A stretch of 64,000 nt of DNA, taken from the NCBI RefSeq assembly GCF_028331445.1, contig NZ_JAQMHX010000005.1:1-64000 (forward strand), written 5' to 3'. The notes beneath the pieces are model-generated. The model did no database searches. It was given only the letters and a program-made list of their open reading frames with translations, and was not told the origin of the DNA. Position 1 is the stretch's first letter. Each line of letters opens with the position of its first letter. A program made the position numbers and the translations under genes. Positions 26,720-35,206 of the stretch are shown here, piece by piece. The DNA is from Candidatus Phyllobacterium onerii. GTDB taxonomy: Bacteria; Pseudomonadota; Alphaproteobacteria; Rhizobiales; Rhizobiaceae.

Positions 26720-27556
26720 ATGAACAGTCTTTTGAACGAGGTCCTGACGGCCCACGGGGGCCTGAAACGCTGGAACGAGTTCAACTCGGTCGAGGCGACT
26801 ATCGTGACCGGAGGAACGTTGTGGGGCATGAAGGGCCTGGTGCAGGACCCGGCTCCCCGGCGGATGACCGTGTCCCTGCATGACGTCCATGCTTCGGTCA
26901 GGCCGTTCGGGGGGCCCAATCAACGAACGTACTTCACTCCCAACCGGATCGCGATCGAGACGGACGACTGCAATGTGGTGGCGGAACGCCAGGACCCGCG
27001 TGCGTCGTTCGAGGGGCACGGCAGGACGACCCCATGGGACCCGCTGCAGAGGGCTTATTTCAACGGCTATGCCCTATGGACCTATCTGACGACGCCGTTC
27101 CTCCTCAATCTGCCCGGCGTCAAGCTTGAGGAAATGAGGCCCTGGGTGGAGGGCGACCAGGTCTGGCGGGTGCTCAGGGCAACCTTTCCGTCCCACATCC
27201 CCACCCATTCGACGGTTCAGGACTTCTACTTCGGCGCGGATTTCCTGTTGAGACGGCACGACTACACCGTCGACATAGCGGACGGCCTGACAGCCGCGCA
27301 ATTGGTCAACGACTATACGGAGGTTCAGGGGCTTGGCCTTCCGACCAAGCGCCGTGCCTACTACCGGGGCAGGGACGGTCGGCCCACCGATACGCTTCTG
27401 GTGTCGATCGACCTCAGCGATGTGCATTTTAGCCGCGGCAAGGACAGCGTCTCTATTCGCGCCGATGCTTCCAACGATGCGCTATCTATTCAAGCAGACA
27501 CGGACCCACCGCGGGGGCCGCATCAATCCGATATTAAATTGGAAACAGCACTTTAA
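26720..27556 (+). CDS. Conserved protein of unknown function, 278 aa
   Basis: I do not recognise a named family. It begins MNSLLNEVLTAHGGLKRWNEFNSVEATIVTGGTLWG, a pattern seen in LolA/outer-membrane-lipoprotein-sorting-like folds in which a helix is followed by strands, but here without a signal peptide. Aromatic-rich strands follow (PWDPLQRAYFNGYALWTYLTTPFLLNLPG, QDFYFGADFLLRRHDYTVDIADG). The start is ATG 26720; GTG 26708 is an alternative. A decayed copy of its middle lies at 1185-1470. It sits after the NTF2-like gene with a 274-bp gap in which I see no gene. Confidence 0.7.
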   Translation: MNSLLNEVLTAHGGLKRWNEFNSVEATIVTGGTLWGMKGLVQDPAPRRMTVSLHDVHASVRPFGGPNQRTYFTPNRIAIETDDCNVVAERQDPRASFEGHGRTTPWDPLQRAYFNGYALWTYLTTPFLLNLPGVKLEEMRPWVEGDQVWRVLRATFPSHIPTHSTVQDFYFGADFLLRRHDYTVDIADGLTAAQLVNDYTEVQGLGLPTKRRAYYRGRDGRPTDTLLVSIDLSDVHFSRGKDSVSIRADASNDALSIQADTDPPRGPHQSDIKLETAL

Positions 27557-28040
27557 CCGTCGCAATTCGGGAGATCTCAATCACCAAAGTTTCAACGTCG
27601 AACGTGATTGATCTGCCGACGGCGGCCCATCTGACTGCTGGTTACTCGCTCTTTTGGGTGCGTTCGTAATATTCGGCGGCCTGTCGCCTTCGGCAACGCT
27701 GCACGATACGGCACACGATGCACGCCACTCGTACGGCTTCCCCTGCCATTAGCATTCCTCGCGCGGAGATCGCTCTTGCTCAAGTCATACATGTGCCACA
27801 GACACGAAAAGCCGCCGGTAGAGGGCGGCCTCGACCAGAGCGCTGTTCTGCCATGGGCCGTCGACCCCACAGATGCGGAGAAGCTTTGGGATCTCAGCGA
27901 ACGCCTGACCGGAACGAAGGAGTTGTGGTTTGGCTTGATGACGGACAATGCCATGCCCGCGCACGGTTCCACCTGCCACATCGTCGGTTTCGTCCATCTC
28001 CTTCATGATCATACCCTTTCGAAGGCCGCAGATCATTCGG
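27557..28040. other. Gene-poor gap with a possible SDR C-terminal relic
   Basis: No intact gene. The + frame at about 27840-27915 reads VLPWAVDPTDAEKLWDLSERLTG, which resembles the last residues of short-chain dehydrogenases (DPx-A-x-x-LW-x-LSE). The rest of that domain is absent, so it would be a fragment. Confidence 0.35.
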
Positions 28041-28886
28041 TCAGCAACTGATTGTTCGGCGGGTGGCAATTCGGTTCATGCGATCGGAACTTCGCGCGAA
28101 CGAACCCTCGGATGCTCCCGCCAGGAGATCGACGGCTTGCCAGACCAGTCGGCTGGCGAAGCCGGCATCCCGCCACATGCGTGTTCGGTGTTGCATCGAC
28201 ATTTTTTCTGAAAGCGCGGTGGTTTCCAACTCTTCCAGCGAACGCTTCAGGATCAGTTCCGCAGCATCGATCTTGGAGCTCGCTTCGCCGATCAGCAGAT
28301 GTGTTGCCGCGGCGTCTGCCTGTGAGGTGTAGTCGGTGAAAGCTATAGCGCGCTTGGTTGATTTTTGGAGAAAGAGGTCAAGCGCCGCCTTCGCCATTCC
28401 CAAACCCGGCAGGGCCAGATTGGCCCGGCAGGGCCAGATTGACTGCAAAAAATGCAACATACGGGAACCGATATAGCGGTTCACCAGCCACGTGCGTCGA
28501 CGCGTAGTCTTGCCGGCGGGCTCTGCTAAGGAGAGCGATCCGCTCCTCCGGGACGAAGACATCCGCGACCCTGACGCTGGTTCTGCCGCTGCCGCGCAGG
28601 CCGATCGTGTCCCCGTCATCGACCAATTTAACTTGCGAAGCCGGATCAGGGCTGCCCCGCGGTCGACGACATTCCCCGCATCGTCAAGGACCGGGATGCC
28701 GAGCACGACCCATCCTGCGTGCTCGACGCCGCTGTTGAAAGCCCACAGTCCGTCCTCGATGACGACTCCGCCGTCTGCGCTGCGCACCTTTGCCAATCGG
28801 GGGTTGAGAACCGCCGCGGTCCGAAAGTTGCCGCCTGCGGCAAATACTTCGTCGACGACTTCCTTCGGGTAGAATGTGGTTGCCAT
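28041..28886 (-). pseudogene. Broken flavin-dependent monooxygenase / acyl-CoA-dehydrogenase-like gene
   Basis: The order and content match the acyl-CoA-dehydrogenase-like hydroxylases (HsaA/DszC/HpaB-C type). There is an N-terminal part (FYPKEVVDEVFAAGGNF...DGLWAFNSGVEHAGWVVLGIPV..DRGAALI) in one frame, a middle part (VDDGDTIGLRGSGRTSVRVADVFVPEERI...YASTHVAGEPLYRFPYVAFFAVNLALPG) in a second frame, and a C-terminal part (GMAKAALDLFLQKSTKRAIAFTDY..LIGEASSKIDAAELIL...WRDAGFASRLVWQAVDLLAGASEGSFA) back in the first frame. One frameshift lies near 28650. The other coincides with a 19-bp tandem duplication at 28405-28442. The first 60 or so residues and the end after DRMNRI are missing, so the gene is dead. 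Confidence 0.8.
28405..28442. repeat. 19-bp tandem duplication inside the broken monooxygenase gene
   Basis: Two adjacent copies of a 19-nt unit starting CCCGGCAGGGCCAGATTG (28405-28423 and 28424-28442, differing only at the last base). Nineteen is not divisible by three, and the duplication sits where the reading frame changes, so it looks like a slippage event that shifted the frame. Confidence 0.85.
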
Positions 28887-29106
28887 GGTATCCACTTCGA
28901 GGATGTTTTTTTGCCGAGCGTCAAGAGAGGCCCCTAAATTGGATGCGGTGTAGACGGTGACCGCCGGCCCTGCCCGCGCACGCCGTAAGAGATCGGCGTG
29001 CGCATTGGTTCGCTCCTCGGCCGGACGCGATCGGCTGTACACAGAAAAGGACTTCGTGTGCTTCAGCGGGCGCTGCACCGACATTACCTACTCGCGGACC
29101 GCCGAG

Positions 29107-29763
29107 ATGATGTGGGCCGACTTTTCCGCATGGCTCGTCACCGTCGGCCTGATCATGGGAGTTCTCGCCTTCATCGCCACTCTGGTCGATTTTCTCGGTG
29201 AACCCCGCGTGCGTGTTCAGACATCAGTCCGGATCCATTTTGTCGGCAGCATAATCCTGTTGGTTCTGGCCACTTTCAACATGTTCATCCACACCCACGA
29301 CGCCTGGACTTCGGTTGTCCCGTGGGGTCTGACCCTTTCCGCGATAAGCGTTGTCGTCCTCCTGGTTACCGAGTGGATGGGTTTCGTCATGGTTTTCCGC
29401 GATGGCGTAGGCGTCTCGGCACCGTCGAACCGTCCATTGTTGATCGAGAACCGAAGCCAGCCGGTTGACGTCACTCGAGGGTCCGGCGCTTGGGATAGAA
29501 GGAAGGATGCTCCGATGGAATGGATTCTATATCGTTATTGGGTTTATCAAACGCTCCGTTACGACTACGGCGGTGTGGATGCCTGGAGATACAGTGCGGG
29601 GTACAAGCAGCACATGCTTGACGGGCTGACCCCGGAGATGGCTGTCGAATGGGAAAAGACCTTCGGCGTTGTCGAACGACCGTGTTTCAGGGGTGTGTTT
29701 GACGATCGGCGTCAAAATCTCCGCGGTTATTTTTTATCCAACTCGGGGACTTTGATGAGATAG
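29107..29763 (+). CDS. N-truncated DUF2231 membrane protein with an extra C-terminal part
   Basis: Residues from ATG 29107 (MMWADFSAWLVTVGLIMGVLAFIATLVDFLG) through RIHFVGSIILLVLATFNMFIHTHDAW and WGLTLSAISVVVLLVTEWMGFVMVF are a DUF2231-type integral membrane domain with three to four helices. Family members have an additional N-terminal HPIHPM...FP helix. Here similarity resumes only at TDITYSRTAEMMW (about 29077), and the part before it is scrambled, so the gene seems truncated at the 5' end. The last 82 residues, from an internal ATG 29515 with GGAAGG upstream, are soluble, unrecognised and rich in Tyr and Trp. They could be a separate small gene. Confidence 0.55.
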   Translation: MMWADFSAWLVTVGLIMGVLAFIATLVDFLGEPRVRVQTSVRIHFVGSIILLVLATFNMFIHTHDAWTSVVPWGLTLSAISVVVLLVTEWMGFVMVFRDGVGVSAPSNRPLLIENRSQPVDVTRGSGAWDRRKDAPMEWILYRYWVYQTLRYDYGGVDAWRYSAGYKQHMLDGLTPEMAVEWEKTFGVVERPCFRGVFDDRRQNLRGYFLSNSGTLMR

Positions 29764-29846
29764 TCATGAAAACCTTGATGTTCGTCTTCTTTCCACAGCG
29801 TGATGCCCCGTCCGGTTGGGTTTTCGGATTCGAATGCTGTTATTAG

Positions 29847-30071
29847 GTGGATTGTTTTGAGGAACAGGACCAAAACATCGGGACAGAGTCCAGCGGCTTC
29901 CGGATCAAGAGCACGGGCGAAGTCATTCCCTATGCCGACAAGCGGGTGAAGATGTCCAAGGACGCCAAGTACCACAGATGCACGAGGCTCGGTGATCCGA
30001 AGATGCAGAAGTCGATCTGCATTTATGTGCCGAACAGTGGCTCGTGGTCAGAGGTGGATTCCTGCCCCTGA
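29847..30071 (+). CDS. Small Cys-containing hypothetical protein
   Basis: 74 aa from GTG 29847: it begins VDCFEEQDQNIGTESSGFRI, then KSTGEVIPYADKRVKMSK, and ends ICIYVPNSGSWSEVDSCP. The composition looks genuinely coding and secreted-protein-like (three or four Cys), but no signal peptide precedes it. A possible original N-terminus (ATGCTGTTATTAGGTGG... at 29834) is in a different frame and hits a stop, so it may be a truncated or frameshifted small exported protein. Confidence 0.4.
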   Translation: MDCFEEQDQNIGTESSGFRIKSTGEVIPYADKRVKMSKDAKYHRCTRLGDPKMQKSICIYVPNSGSWSEVDSCP

Positions 30072-30254
30072 CGCTGTACACCAGGACTCAGCATCGTGAG
30101 AGATGAGAGCCGGATCGGTTGATTCCGACCGGGCTCCATTGTCGCTTCGTGCTACAGCTGCTGACTCGAAAGTACGATCGATGCGTTCCCGACACCAAAT
30201 AATACGCTGCTCGGGTACGGAGCCTGGCTGGTCCCAAATGCTTTTTTCGGGGGC

Positions 30255-30757
30255 TTAGCCGTGGAGCTTTGCCGTGATTTCGGCGACCCGCTTTCCCTGA
30301 AACCTTGCACCTTCAAGTTCCTGTGCCGAAGGCTGGCGCGATCCGTCACTGTCGGCCATTGTTGTCATGCCGTAAGGAGAGCCACCACGGACGACGTCCG
30401 TTCCCATCTGCGCCTGGTAGGCATAAGACAACGGCACGATGATCATGCCGTGATGCTGGAGTTGAGACTGGGTCGACAGGATCGCCATTTCCTGGCCGCC
30501 ATGCTGGGTCGCCGACGATGCCATCACCGAGCCGACCTTGTCGATGAGGGCTCCTTTGGTCCAAAGCCCGCCCGTCTGGTCGATGAAGTTTTTCATCTGG
30601 GCCGACATGCCGCCGTAGCGCGAAGAAATTCCGAAGATGATCGCATCATAATTTTCAAGCTCTGCAGACTCTGCCACTTCAGCCTTTTGGTCGAGCTTGT
30701 AGTGATAAGCCTTTGCAACGTCCAATTTATTTTGGCAAACCAATTCTTGGAATCAGG
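30255..30757 (-). pseudogene. wrbA: 5'-truncated NAD(P)H:quinone oxidoreductase (WrbA-like)
   Basis: From [20 protein letters not shown] onward the sequence follows Wrb[53 protein letters not shown], then [60 protein letters not shown]. Intact WrbA has about 199 aa. Here the first 45 or so residues, including the FMN phosphate-binding loop (YYSxxGH), are missing and an in-frame stop precedes position 30757. It is therefore a non-functional 3' fragment. The breakpoint is next to the small gene ending at 30780. Confidence 0.8.
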
Positions 30758-30779
30758 CTAGTCTGGCGCAAGGGCCTGA

Positions 30780-31031
30780 TCATGCACTTTGTGCTTCGTG
30801 AAAGGCCGGACTCTCATATGTTTCAAGGTCTTCAAAAACCTTGATTTCTACCGCGGTTCCGTCGAATTTGGCCACCTTATCGAAGATTTCTTGAAGTTTG
30901 GCCTCGCGAGGAAGCGAAAAGGACCGGGTTTCCAGTAGGTTGAACACCAAGGGCCGGCCGTCCTGTCTGCTTTCCCCGTTATCCAGCACTCTGTGCATTG
31001 ACGCGGATACGATGTACCGAGCATAGGGCAT
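30780..31031 (-). CDS. Hypothetical protein, 83 aa
   Basis: Small soluble protein from ATG 31031: MPYARYIVSASMHRVLDNGE, then SRQDGRPLVFNLLETRSFSL, ending ..EIKVFEDLETYESPAFHEAQSA. The regular alternation suggests a compact alpha/beta fold. I do not recognise it. It is separated from the truncated wrbA by 22 nt on the same strand and diverges from the kinase gene that begins at 31410. Confidence 0.55.
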   Translation of the reverse strand: MPYARYIVSASMHRVLDNGESRQDGRPLVFNLLETRSFSLPREAKLQEIFDKVAKFDGTAVEIKVFEDLETYESPAFHEAQSA

Positions 31032-31409
31032 GAGCGATCTTTTCCTAGTATGATGTTGAAGACGGAAATCGGACCAATTCGGATAACTTTGCTGTGTCGA
31101 AGAGCTCCCAATATTATACCGCAAGTAGTCCGCCGAGAACAAATGGGAAAACACTTGGGAAGTCGCAGATGCTCCCACTGCAGGCAATCGCTTTATAATC
31201 CCCGATGTATCGCCAAATCCTCTAATACAAAACTTCAAATACGCCACGTTCCTACAAGATCGCGGTGGCAATTTATAATGTACACTTGCGCTCCCAACGG
31301 GAACTCAAATGCCGATCAGGTCGATAGACGGGATGCTCTGCCGGGGAGCGGCGTCTTCAGTCATGATGCTGGCGCAGCCTATATGGCGAGGCGGAACGGG
31401 GACTGTCCG
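31032..31409. other. Intergenic region upstream of kinase copy B
   Basis: About 380 bp, AT-richer than its surroundings. The frame of the kinase is open to 31050, but the residues before 31410 have no counterpart in copy A and look non-coding. It presumably contains divergent promoters. Confidence 0.4.
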
Positions 31410-32900
31410 ATGAGCGAAAATTCTTTGATTGATAATCAGTTTCGAACTGCAATCGACATGATACCCACGCTGGTTTGGGCTGCCCGACCGGACGGCTCCG
31501 CCGAATTCTTCAACAGGCGCTGGCTCGAATATACCGGACTTACAGTGGATGAGGCGAAGAATTGGGGCTGGGTGTCCGCACTCCATCCCGACGAGGCCAC
31601 AAACCTCAGGGAAACATGGAACACCATCATGGCCTCCGGCGAACCGGCGGAGGCTGAAGAGCGTTTGCGGCGGTGGGATGGTGAATACCGCTGGTTTCTG
31701 TTTCGCGCGGTACCGTTGCGCGATGAAGCCGGACAGGTTGTCAGATGGTACGGAACGAACACCGATATTGAACACAGGCGGCAATCCGAGCAGAGGACCG
31801 AAGAAGCCGAGAAGCGATTGCGTGCGGCGATCGACACCATTCCTGCCATGGTCTGGACGTGTCTGCCTAACGGCCTATGTGATTTCGTGAACGAGCGCAT
31901 GCTGTCCTACACGGGATTGTCTGCTGAGGAGATGCGAGGAACGGGATGGAAGGCAATGGTGCATCCCGACGATATGGAGGAGCATCTCCAGGCCTGGACG
32001 AGTTCGGCGGAGACCGGCAACTCCTTTGAATTCGAATCCCGCTTGCTCGGAGCGGACGGACACTGTCGATGGTTTCTGCACCGTGCAGAGCCGATGCGCG
32101 ACGAGTCAGGAAACATTGTCAAATGGTACGGAACGAACCTTGACATCGACGACCGCAGGCGGGCGGAGCAGGAACTGCGGACGGCTCATGCGGACCTTGC
32201 CCATGCCATGCGCGTGGCATCGCTCGGAGAGATGGCGGCCTCCATCGTCCATGAAGTAAACCAGCCCCTCACGGCCATAGTGATCAGCGGTGGCGCATGC
32301 TTGACCTGGTTAGGCAAGGACCCGCCTGACCTCGACAAGGTGCGCACATCGGTCGAACAGATGGTGGAGGCCGGCGAGCGGACAGGCGACGTGGTGCAGC
32401 GGCTTCGCGCGCTTGCCAAAAAGGGCGATCCGCAAAAGCAACTTCTTGCGATCAACGAAGTCATTGAAGAATGTCTGGCCATGGTCGAGCGGGAGCTCGA
32501 CAATCATGGCGTGACGGTGCGAATGGAACTTGGCAACTGCTTACAGCCACTCCTCGGCGATCGGGTGCAGTTGCAGCAAGTGATCATCAATCTGATCCTG
32601 AACAGTGTTGACGCAATGGGGGCAGATGCAAACCGCCCGCGACAGCTGCTGGTCCGATCGGAGCAGACCGACAGAGATCAGGTCATCGTCGCCGTGCAGG
32701 ATTCTGGCATCGGTATCGATCCGAAAGATTTGGACCGTCTCTTTGACGCCTTTTTTACGACGAAGCCCGACGGCCTCGGCATGGGGTTGCGGATATGCCG
32801 CACGATCATCGAAGACCATGGCGGCATGCTGTGGGCCTCCCGGAACGCCGATACTGGAGCGACATTTCAATTTAGTCTGCCCCTACAAACCAAGGTCTAG
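31410..32900 (+). CDS. PAS-PAS sensor histidine kinase, copy B
   Basis: 496 aa, full-length paralogue of the kinase at 17892 with the same layout: PAS/PAC at about 10-125 and 138-253, acceptor His281 in IVHEVNQPLTAI, and HATPase motifs NLILNSVDAM, DSGIGIDPKDL and GLGMGLRICRTI. The DHp and ATPase regions are more alike than the second PAS domain (LCDFVNERMLSYTGLSAEEM here against NDFHNQRLLSYTQFSPDQAQ), which suggests that the two kinases may sense different signals. ATG 31410 is preceded by GGGGA. Confidence 0.9.
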   Translation: MSENSLIDNQFRTAIDMIPTLVWAARPDGSAEFFNRRWLEYTGLTVDEAKNWGWVSALHPDEATNLRETWNTIMASGEPAEAEERLRRWDGEYRWFLFRAVPLRDEAGQVVRWYGTNTDIEHRRQSEQRTEEAEKRLRAAIDTIPAMVWTCLPNGLCDFVNERMLSYTGLSAEEMRGTGWKAMVHPDDMEEHLQAWTSSAETGNSFEFESRLLGADGHCRWFLHRAEPMRDESGNIVKWYGTNLDIDDRRRAEQELRTAHADLAHAMRVASLGEMAASIVHEVNQPLTAIVISGGACLTWLGKDPPDLDKVRTSVEQMVEAGERTGDVVQRLRALAKKGDPQKQLLAINEVIEECLAMVERELDNHGVTVRMELGNCLQPLLGDRVQLQQVIINLILNSVDAMGADANRPRQLLVRSEQTDRDQVIVAVQDSGIGIDPKDLDRLFDAFFTTKPDGLGMGLRICRTIIEDHGGMLWASRNADTGATFQFSLPLQTKV

Positions 32901-32927
32901 ACCGCCGATCGAAAGCAGGCAGTGTGC

Positions 32928-33509
32928 TTAATTTGACAGGAGACGGTTCCTGCGCCAGCCATACGGTGTCTCTCCGACCGCGCGGCCGAAGACCCGCGTC
33001 AGGTGCGACTGATCCGAAAATCCGCAGGCAACCGCAACTCTGCTCAAGGGTTCACGCGTCGCCAGCATCATTCGCTGGGCGAGGGAGACACGTTCCTTCA
33101 AAATATAGGCGTGCGGGCAAATGCTGAACGAGGCTTGGAATGCCCTGTTGAAATGGCTGACGCTAAGACCGCAGACGCGCGCCAGCTCGCGGGTGGAAAT
33201 TGACCGATCCAGTTTGTCGGAGACATGCCTTTTTACCCGGCGGATTTGCCAGGGTGCCAATCCGCCCGCCACATTGCGCGCCAATCCGCCCGCCATATTT
33301 CGAGCGTCGGACTGGCACTTGGCCCCTTCAACGTGGAATATCTCGATCGCCTTTTGAACACAGGTTTCGGCGACCTGATCTTCCAGCTGCCAGATCGACG
33401 CCACCGCAGCCAACAAGCCACGGACGATTTCGTGATTGAACTGCTCCGAGTTGATGCCGTCGGACGGCGCGTGGCCGAAACCGGCCGACTGTGTGAGCGC
33501 GTATGCCAT
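32928..33509 (-). CDS. AraC-family regulator, copy B
   Basis: 193 aa from ATG 33509 (MAYALTQSAGFG), matching copy A at 19423 through the whole AraC double HTH (RVKRHVSDKLDRSISTRELARVCGLSVSHFNRAFQ...GFSDQSHLTRVFGRAVGETPYGWR). The linker before the HTH carries an 8-residue tandem duplication (ARNMAGGL/ARNVAGGL) absent from copy A and encoded by a 24-bp direct repeat at 33256-33303. It is convergent with kinase copy B. Confidence 0.9.
   Translation of the reverse strand: MAYALTQSAGFGHAPSDGINSEQFNHEIVRGLLAAVASIWQLEDQVAETCVQKAIEIFHVEGAKCQSDARNMAGGLARNVAGGLAPWQIRRVKRHVSDKLDRSISTRELARVCGLSVSHFNRAFQASFSICPHAYILKERVSLAQRMMLATREPLSRVAVACGFSDQSHLTRVFGRAVGETPYGWRRNRLLSN
33256..33303. repeat. 24-bp in-frame tandem duplication in AraC copy B
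   Basis: Two adjacent units beginning GCCAATCCGCCCGCCA (33256-33279 and 33280-33303) with a few differences. The repeat keeps the frame and adds eight residues to the linker relative to copy A. Confidence 0.85.
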
Positions 33510-33540
33510 AGGGGTCCTCCGTTGAAAGGTCCATTTGCAG

Positions 33541-33622
33541 GACATTCTAGGAAAACCGTTCGAAGCGATCCATACTACCGTCGGCTGATCTTGGGTGACT
33601 TCCGTATAGGTTCAATAGACTG
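33541..33622 (-). promoter_or_regulatory. Conserved upstream region of the AraC gene, copy B
   Basis: Counterpart of 20013-20094, with the same order of blocks: GACATTCTAGGAAAACCG, GCGATCCATACTAC, TGACTTCCGTATAGGTTCAATAGAC (in part). It probably holds the promoter and regulator site shared by both AraC genes. Confidence 0.5.
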
Positions 33623-33667
33623 TTGTGCAGAATTGGAAAACCGATTCTCTCATTTCGTCAAACTTCG

Positions 33668-34294
33668 TCAGGTGTTGCGGCGATCGGAATTGAGACCCAA
33701 AAGCTCGGCCATGCGCACCAGATCCGGCAGCGACGACGCTCCCATCTTCTGCATGACGTGGCCGCGGTGCAGCTTGACCGTGGCTTCGCTGATGCCGACG
33801 TCGGCGGCAATTTGCTTGTTCAGGCGACCGGCGATCACCCACTCCATGATCTCGCGTTCCCTTAAAGACAACTGATCGAAGGCTGCCCGCAATTTCGCGA
33901 GATGTTTCGATGCCGTCCGCGCTGAACGGTCTCTCTCCACCGCGGCGTGAATCGCGTCCACCAAATCCTGATGGCGAAGCGGCTTTGTCAGGAATTCGAC
34001 CGCTCCGCCTTTCATGGCGCGCACCGTCATGGGGACGTCGGCATAACCGCTTATGAAAATGATGGGAAGGTCGACCTTCGCCTGTGTCAGGTCATCCTGG
34101 AAATCCAGTCCGCTTCGGCCGGGAAGCCTGACGTCCGCGACGATGCATCCGGGATCGCCGGTCGGGTTGTCGTTCCAGAATTCCTGAACCGAACCATATG
34201 CTTTAACGCCGAGACCCAGCGACATGACCAATCCGCTCAGTGAATTGCGGATGCCAGCGTCGTCGTCGATTATCCTTACAATCGGCTCGCTCAA
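33668..34294 (-). CDS. FixJ-family response regulator, copy B
   Basis: 208 aa, TTG start at 34294 as in copy A. The receiver has IIDDDAG, Asp54 (IVADVRLPGRSG) and FLTKP; the HTH reads LSLREREIMEWVIAGRLNKQIAADVGISEATVKLHRGHVMQKM. The recognition helix is identical to that of copy A, so both regulators should recognise the same DNA site and cross-regulation between the two modules is likely. The frame is open upstream to 34492, but those residues are absent from copy A. Confidence 0.92.
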   Translation of the reverse strand: MSEPIVRIIDDDAGIRNSLSGLVMSLGLGVKAYGSVQEFWNDNPTGDPGCIVADVRLPGRSGLDFQDDLTQAKVDLPIIFISGYADVPMTVRAMKGGAVEFLTKPLRHQDLVDAIHAAVERDRSARTASKHLAKLRAAFDQLSLREREIMEWVIAGRLNKQIAADVGISEATVKLHRGHVMQKMGASSLPDLVRMAELLGLNSDRRNT

Positions 34295-34598
34295 GTGATT
34301 GCCCCGGTCAAATTGTCGTAAGGGGAAGATACAGCGTGACGGAAGACTTGGCGATGGCAAGATCGTTCTTCCTTCAGCGGCACGATGGGCCGCTAGCCGA
34401 AGTCCTCGCGCCATATTTGCAAACTCTACCAAAGTATAGAGATACTCAACCAAAGACATCGCCGGCGGCCAGCGGTACGGTTGCATTCGCAAACGCGAGG
34501 AATATCATCGCGTCTTTATAATCCCTTCCGTTTATTCGCTCGCGGGGATGGATTGCAGAGGCGGAGCGCTGAGCGATGATGGTCGGGGCTGGAAACCA

Positions 34599-34973
34599 TT
34601 GGAGAAGACCAGGACGATAGCGGTAGTGGACGATGACGAGACGATCCGCCGGGCGTTGGATGACCTGATACACGCGTGCGGCTATGGATCGGCTCTGTTT
34701 GCAACCGCCGAAGAGTTTCTCGCCTTCGACGGCCGCGCCGGCGTCGACTGCATCCTGGTCGACGTCAAGATGCCCGGCATGGGGGGCATCGAGCTTCAGT
34801 TGAAGCTCAACGCCGATCCCCCGAAACCGCCGATGATCTTCATGACTTCAAATGCCGATGACGGAACGCGAGCGGCGGCGATGGCGGGCGGCGCTTTTGC
34901 TTTCCTGCGCAAGCCCGGGGAAATCCATCGCCTGACCGATTTCATGCGACTGGCCTTACAGCAAAAACCGTAG
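34599..34973 (+). CDS. Receiver-only response regulator, copy B
   Basis: 124 aa from TTG 34599, the same length as copy A. It has DDDETIRRALDDLIHACGYG, phospho-acceptor Asp55 (ILVDVKMPGMGG), a TSNADD switch region and Lys in AFLRKPGE. There is no output domain. It is divergent from FixJ copy B by about 300 bp, as in copy A. It is likely to take phosphate from the PAS kinase in parallel with the FixJ-type protein. Confidence 0.87.
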   Translation: MEKTRTIAVVDDDETIRRALDDLIHACGYGSALFATAEEFLAFDGRAGVDCILVDVKMPGMGGIELQLKLNADPPKPPMIFMTSNADDGTRAAAMAGGAFAFLRKPGEIHRLTDFMRLALQQKP

Positions 34974-35206
34974 AGTATAAACTCGGCCGCCTTTTAGCGG
35001 GTTATGCTGCTGGGAGGAGGGCGGTCGGCTCAATGAACACCTTCGGTCGAACTGGAGGTTTGCACGGCCGCGGGAGGAGTCATTGAAGAATTGCCGCCAT
35101 CGCAGGTGGAGACGGAGGAAATTGTAAAAGGCCTAGTTTATCTTTGTTTTGGGAGGCGGAGCAAAACGTCGGCCTTGGCCGTCCCGAACGGAAAAGCTTC
35201 CGGCAC

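Noticed and set aside
27776-28051. Small plus-strand gene of 91 codons
   Set aside because: Only a short SDR-like C-terminal stretch is recognisable; the rest lacks protein character.
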